DNA from: Candidatus Coatesiibacteriota bacterium
Lineage (GTDB): Bacteria; Oederibacteriota; CAKKQC01
Assembly (NCBI GenBank): GCA_023265785.1
Contig: JAHFSL010000127.1
Span: forward strand, 1 to 7,117
Direction: 5' to 3'
Length of the DNA stretch: 7,117 nt
The translations under genes were made by a program, and so were the position numbers. Shown in pieces: positions 6,041 to 7,117 of the stretch. The notes below the pieces were generated by a model. That model was not told the origin of the DNA, did not search any database, and worked only from the letters and a program-made list of their open reading frames with translations. Each line of letters starts with the position of its first letter. Position 1 is the first letter of the stretch.

Positions 6041-7117
6041 ATTTTGACCGCGTCACCCAGCTCGATGAATCGGCCGAAAAGCGCGTCCGCATCCACCGGC
6101 TTATGAAGGAACGGGGATGGGGGGCCATCGTGTTGACCCGGCGCCACAATTTCGCCTGGGCCTCGGGTGGATCGGATAATCATGTCCGCCAGGCCTCGGA
6201 GACCGGCGTGGCGTCCCTGATCTTCTTCCTGGACGGGCGCCGGGTGATTCTGACCAGTAATATTGAGGCGCCCCGCATGATGGGCGAGGAGATGGGTGGG
6301 CTCGGATTCGAACTGCAGGAGACCCAGTGGTTCAGCCCGAAGGACCGGCCGGAGGCCATCCGCTCCCTCCTGCGCAATGTGAAGGCGGCGTCGGACGATG
6401 GGACGCCCGGGACCGAGGACATCGAGCCGTGGATGCCGGCCCTCCGGATGCGGTTGGGGCGGCATGAATTGGCCAAGTACCGGTGGCTGGGCAAGGCCAC
6501 GGGAATCGCCATCGGCGAGACCTGCCGGAAGCTCACCCGGGGGATGACCGAGGAGGAGATTGCGGGTCTCCTGTACCACGCCGCGGCGCGGAAGGGGGCA
6601 CAGGCCAGCGTGCTCCTGGTGGCCGCCGACGACCGGATCCTCAAGTACCGGCATCCCATTCCCACCCCGGTCAAGCTCAAACACACGGTCATGGTGATCA
6701 TCTGCGCCCGCCGCTGGGGCCTGGTGTGTTCGGCCACCCGGCTGGTGACGTTCGGCAAGCCCTCGCCGGAAATCGTCCGCAAGCACGAGGCGTGCGCGGC
6801 GGTGGATGCGGCCTTCATCGCGGCCTCCCGGCCGGGCGTTCCCTTGGTCGAGGTGTTCGAGAAGGCGCAGGCGGCCTATTCGCAGGCCGGTTTTCCCAAC
6901 GAGTGGCGCCATCATCACCAGGGCGGGCCGACGGGGTACATGGAGCGCGAGTTTACCGTGAACCCGGAAACGCCGCGGGAAATGAAGATCGAGGCCAGCA
7001 TGGCGCTGGCCTGGAATCCCTCAATTGCCGGCACCAAGTCGGAGGATACCATCCTGGTGACGGCGAAGGGGCCGGAAATCATCACGGCGACCCCCGGCTG
7101 GCCGGTCCTCAAGATTC
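6037..7117 (+). CDS. Peptidase M24 / creatinase-fold protein, metal site degenerate, 3'-truncated
   Basis: The frame is open to the window edge, giving 360 residues and no stop; relatives are commonly somewhat longer, so little is probably missing. Residues 1-145 resemble the creatinase/prolidase N-terminal domain and about 146-360 the pita-bread M24 domain, recognisable from GMTEEEIAGLLY (169-180), YRHPIP (204-209), the CARRWGLVCSATR strand pair (223-235), RHHHQGG (291-297) and KSEDTILVT (334-342). M24 metallopeptidases such as prolidase and aminopeptidase P bind two metals through Asp, Asp, His, Glu, Glu. Here, aligned by eye, these are I221, S232, a His of 292-294 (probably H294), N327 and E336, so three ligands are replaced. 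Normal two-metal peptidase activity is unlikely; metal-free creatinase shows that this fold can hydrolyse C-N bonds without metal. The ATG overlaps the araD TGA and has a fair SD, so it is co-transcribed with the arabinose genes. Fold assignment is fairly secure; function is unknown. Confidence 0.85.
   Translation, partial: MNFDRVTQLDESAEKRVRIHRLMKERGWGAIVLTRRHNFAWASGGSDNHVRQASETGVASLIFFLDGRRVILTSNIEAPRMMGEEMGGLGFELQETQWFSPKDRPEAIRSLLRNVKAASDDGTPGTEDIEPWMPALRMRLGRHELAKYRWLGKATGIAIGETCRKLTRGMTEEEIAGLLYHAAARKGAQASVLLVAADDRILKYRHPIPTPVKLKHTVMVIICARRWGLVCSATRLVTFGKPSPEIVRKHEACAAVDAAFIAASRPGVPLVEVFEKAQAAYSQAGFPNEWRHHHQGGPTGYMEREFTVNPETPREMKIEASMALAWNPSIAGTKSEDTILVTAKGPEIITATPGWPVLKI

Noticed and set aside
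5830..6918. 362-residue minus-strand open frame opposite araD and the M24-like gene
   Set aside because: It overlaps two genes with strong family motifs on the plus strand and has shadow-like composition.
6037..7117. Annotation as active Xaa-Pro aminopeptidase or prolidase
   Set aside because: The fold fits, but Ile, Ser and Asn occupy three of the five metal-ligand positions, so a standard metallopeptidase name would overstate the evidence.
1..7117. CRISPR arrays, tRNA or rRNA genes, insertion sequences, attachment sites
   Set aside because: Read through by eye on both strands; the window is nearly all coding and no direct-repeat array, RNA gene or terminal inverted repeat was seen.

Overview
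The window is GC-rich, densely coding bacterial DNA. All four genes supported here lie on the + strand, and the only gap is 53 nt. It falls into two blocks. Positions 2-3619 are the 3' part of a very large gene for a multidomain beta-rich protein that is probably exported: a fibronectin type III (FN3)-like domain, an eight-bladed PQQ-like propeller, a second FN3-like domain, two related beta-sandwich modules, a six-bladed NHL propeller and a third sandwich module. Its N-terminus lies outside the window. No enzymatic residues were recognised in it; it reads as a surface or secreted adhesion, scaffold or binding protein.

Positions 3673-7117 are a tightly packed operon. araB (ribulokinase) overlaps araD (L-ribulose-5-phosphate 4-epimerase) by 8 nt. 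araD overlaps, through ATGA, a gene for a peptidase M24 / creatinase-fold protein that runs off the right edge. AraB and AraD are consecutive steps of L-arabinose catabolism (L-ribulose to L-ribulose-5-P to D-xylulose-5-P). L-arabinose isomerase (AraA), transporters and a regulator are not in the window.

The junction between the blocks holds a good sigma70-like promoter candidate, TTGACA-17 nt-TAGGAT. Its -35 box lies in the last codons of the large gene. A 9-bp stem-loop just downstream of the -10 may act on transcripts reading out of the large gene, and a strong Shine-Dalgarno (SD) sequence precedes araB. This suggests the araB operon is transcribed independently of the large gene.

The most unusual item is the third operon gene. 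Aligned by eye to the M24 motifs it has Ile, Ser and Asn where three of the five metal ligands (Asp, Asp, Glu) should be, so it is probably not a metallopeptidase, yet it is translationally tied to two sugar enzymes.

Organism: the giant FN3/PQQ/NHL protein together with an AraB very like the Bacillus enzyme would fit an uncultured or environmental lineage, for example within or near the PVC group (Planctomycetes-Verrucomicrobia-Chlamydiae), but the sequence here does not settle the phylum. No RNA genes, CRISPR arrays, insertion sequences or attachment sites were seen.
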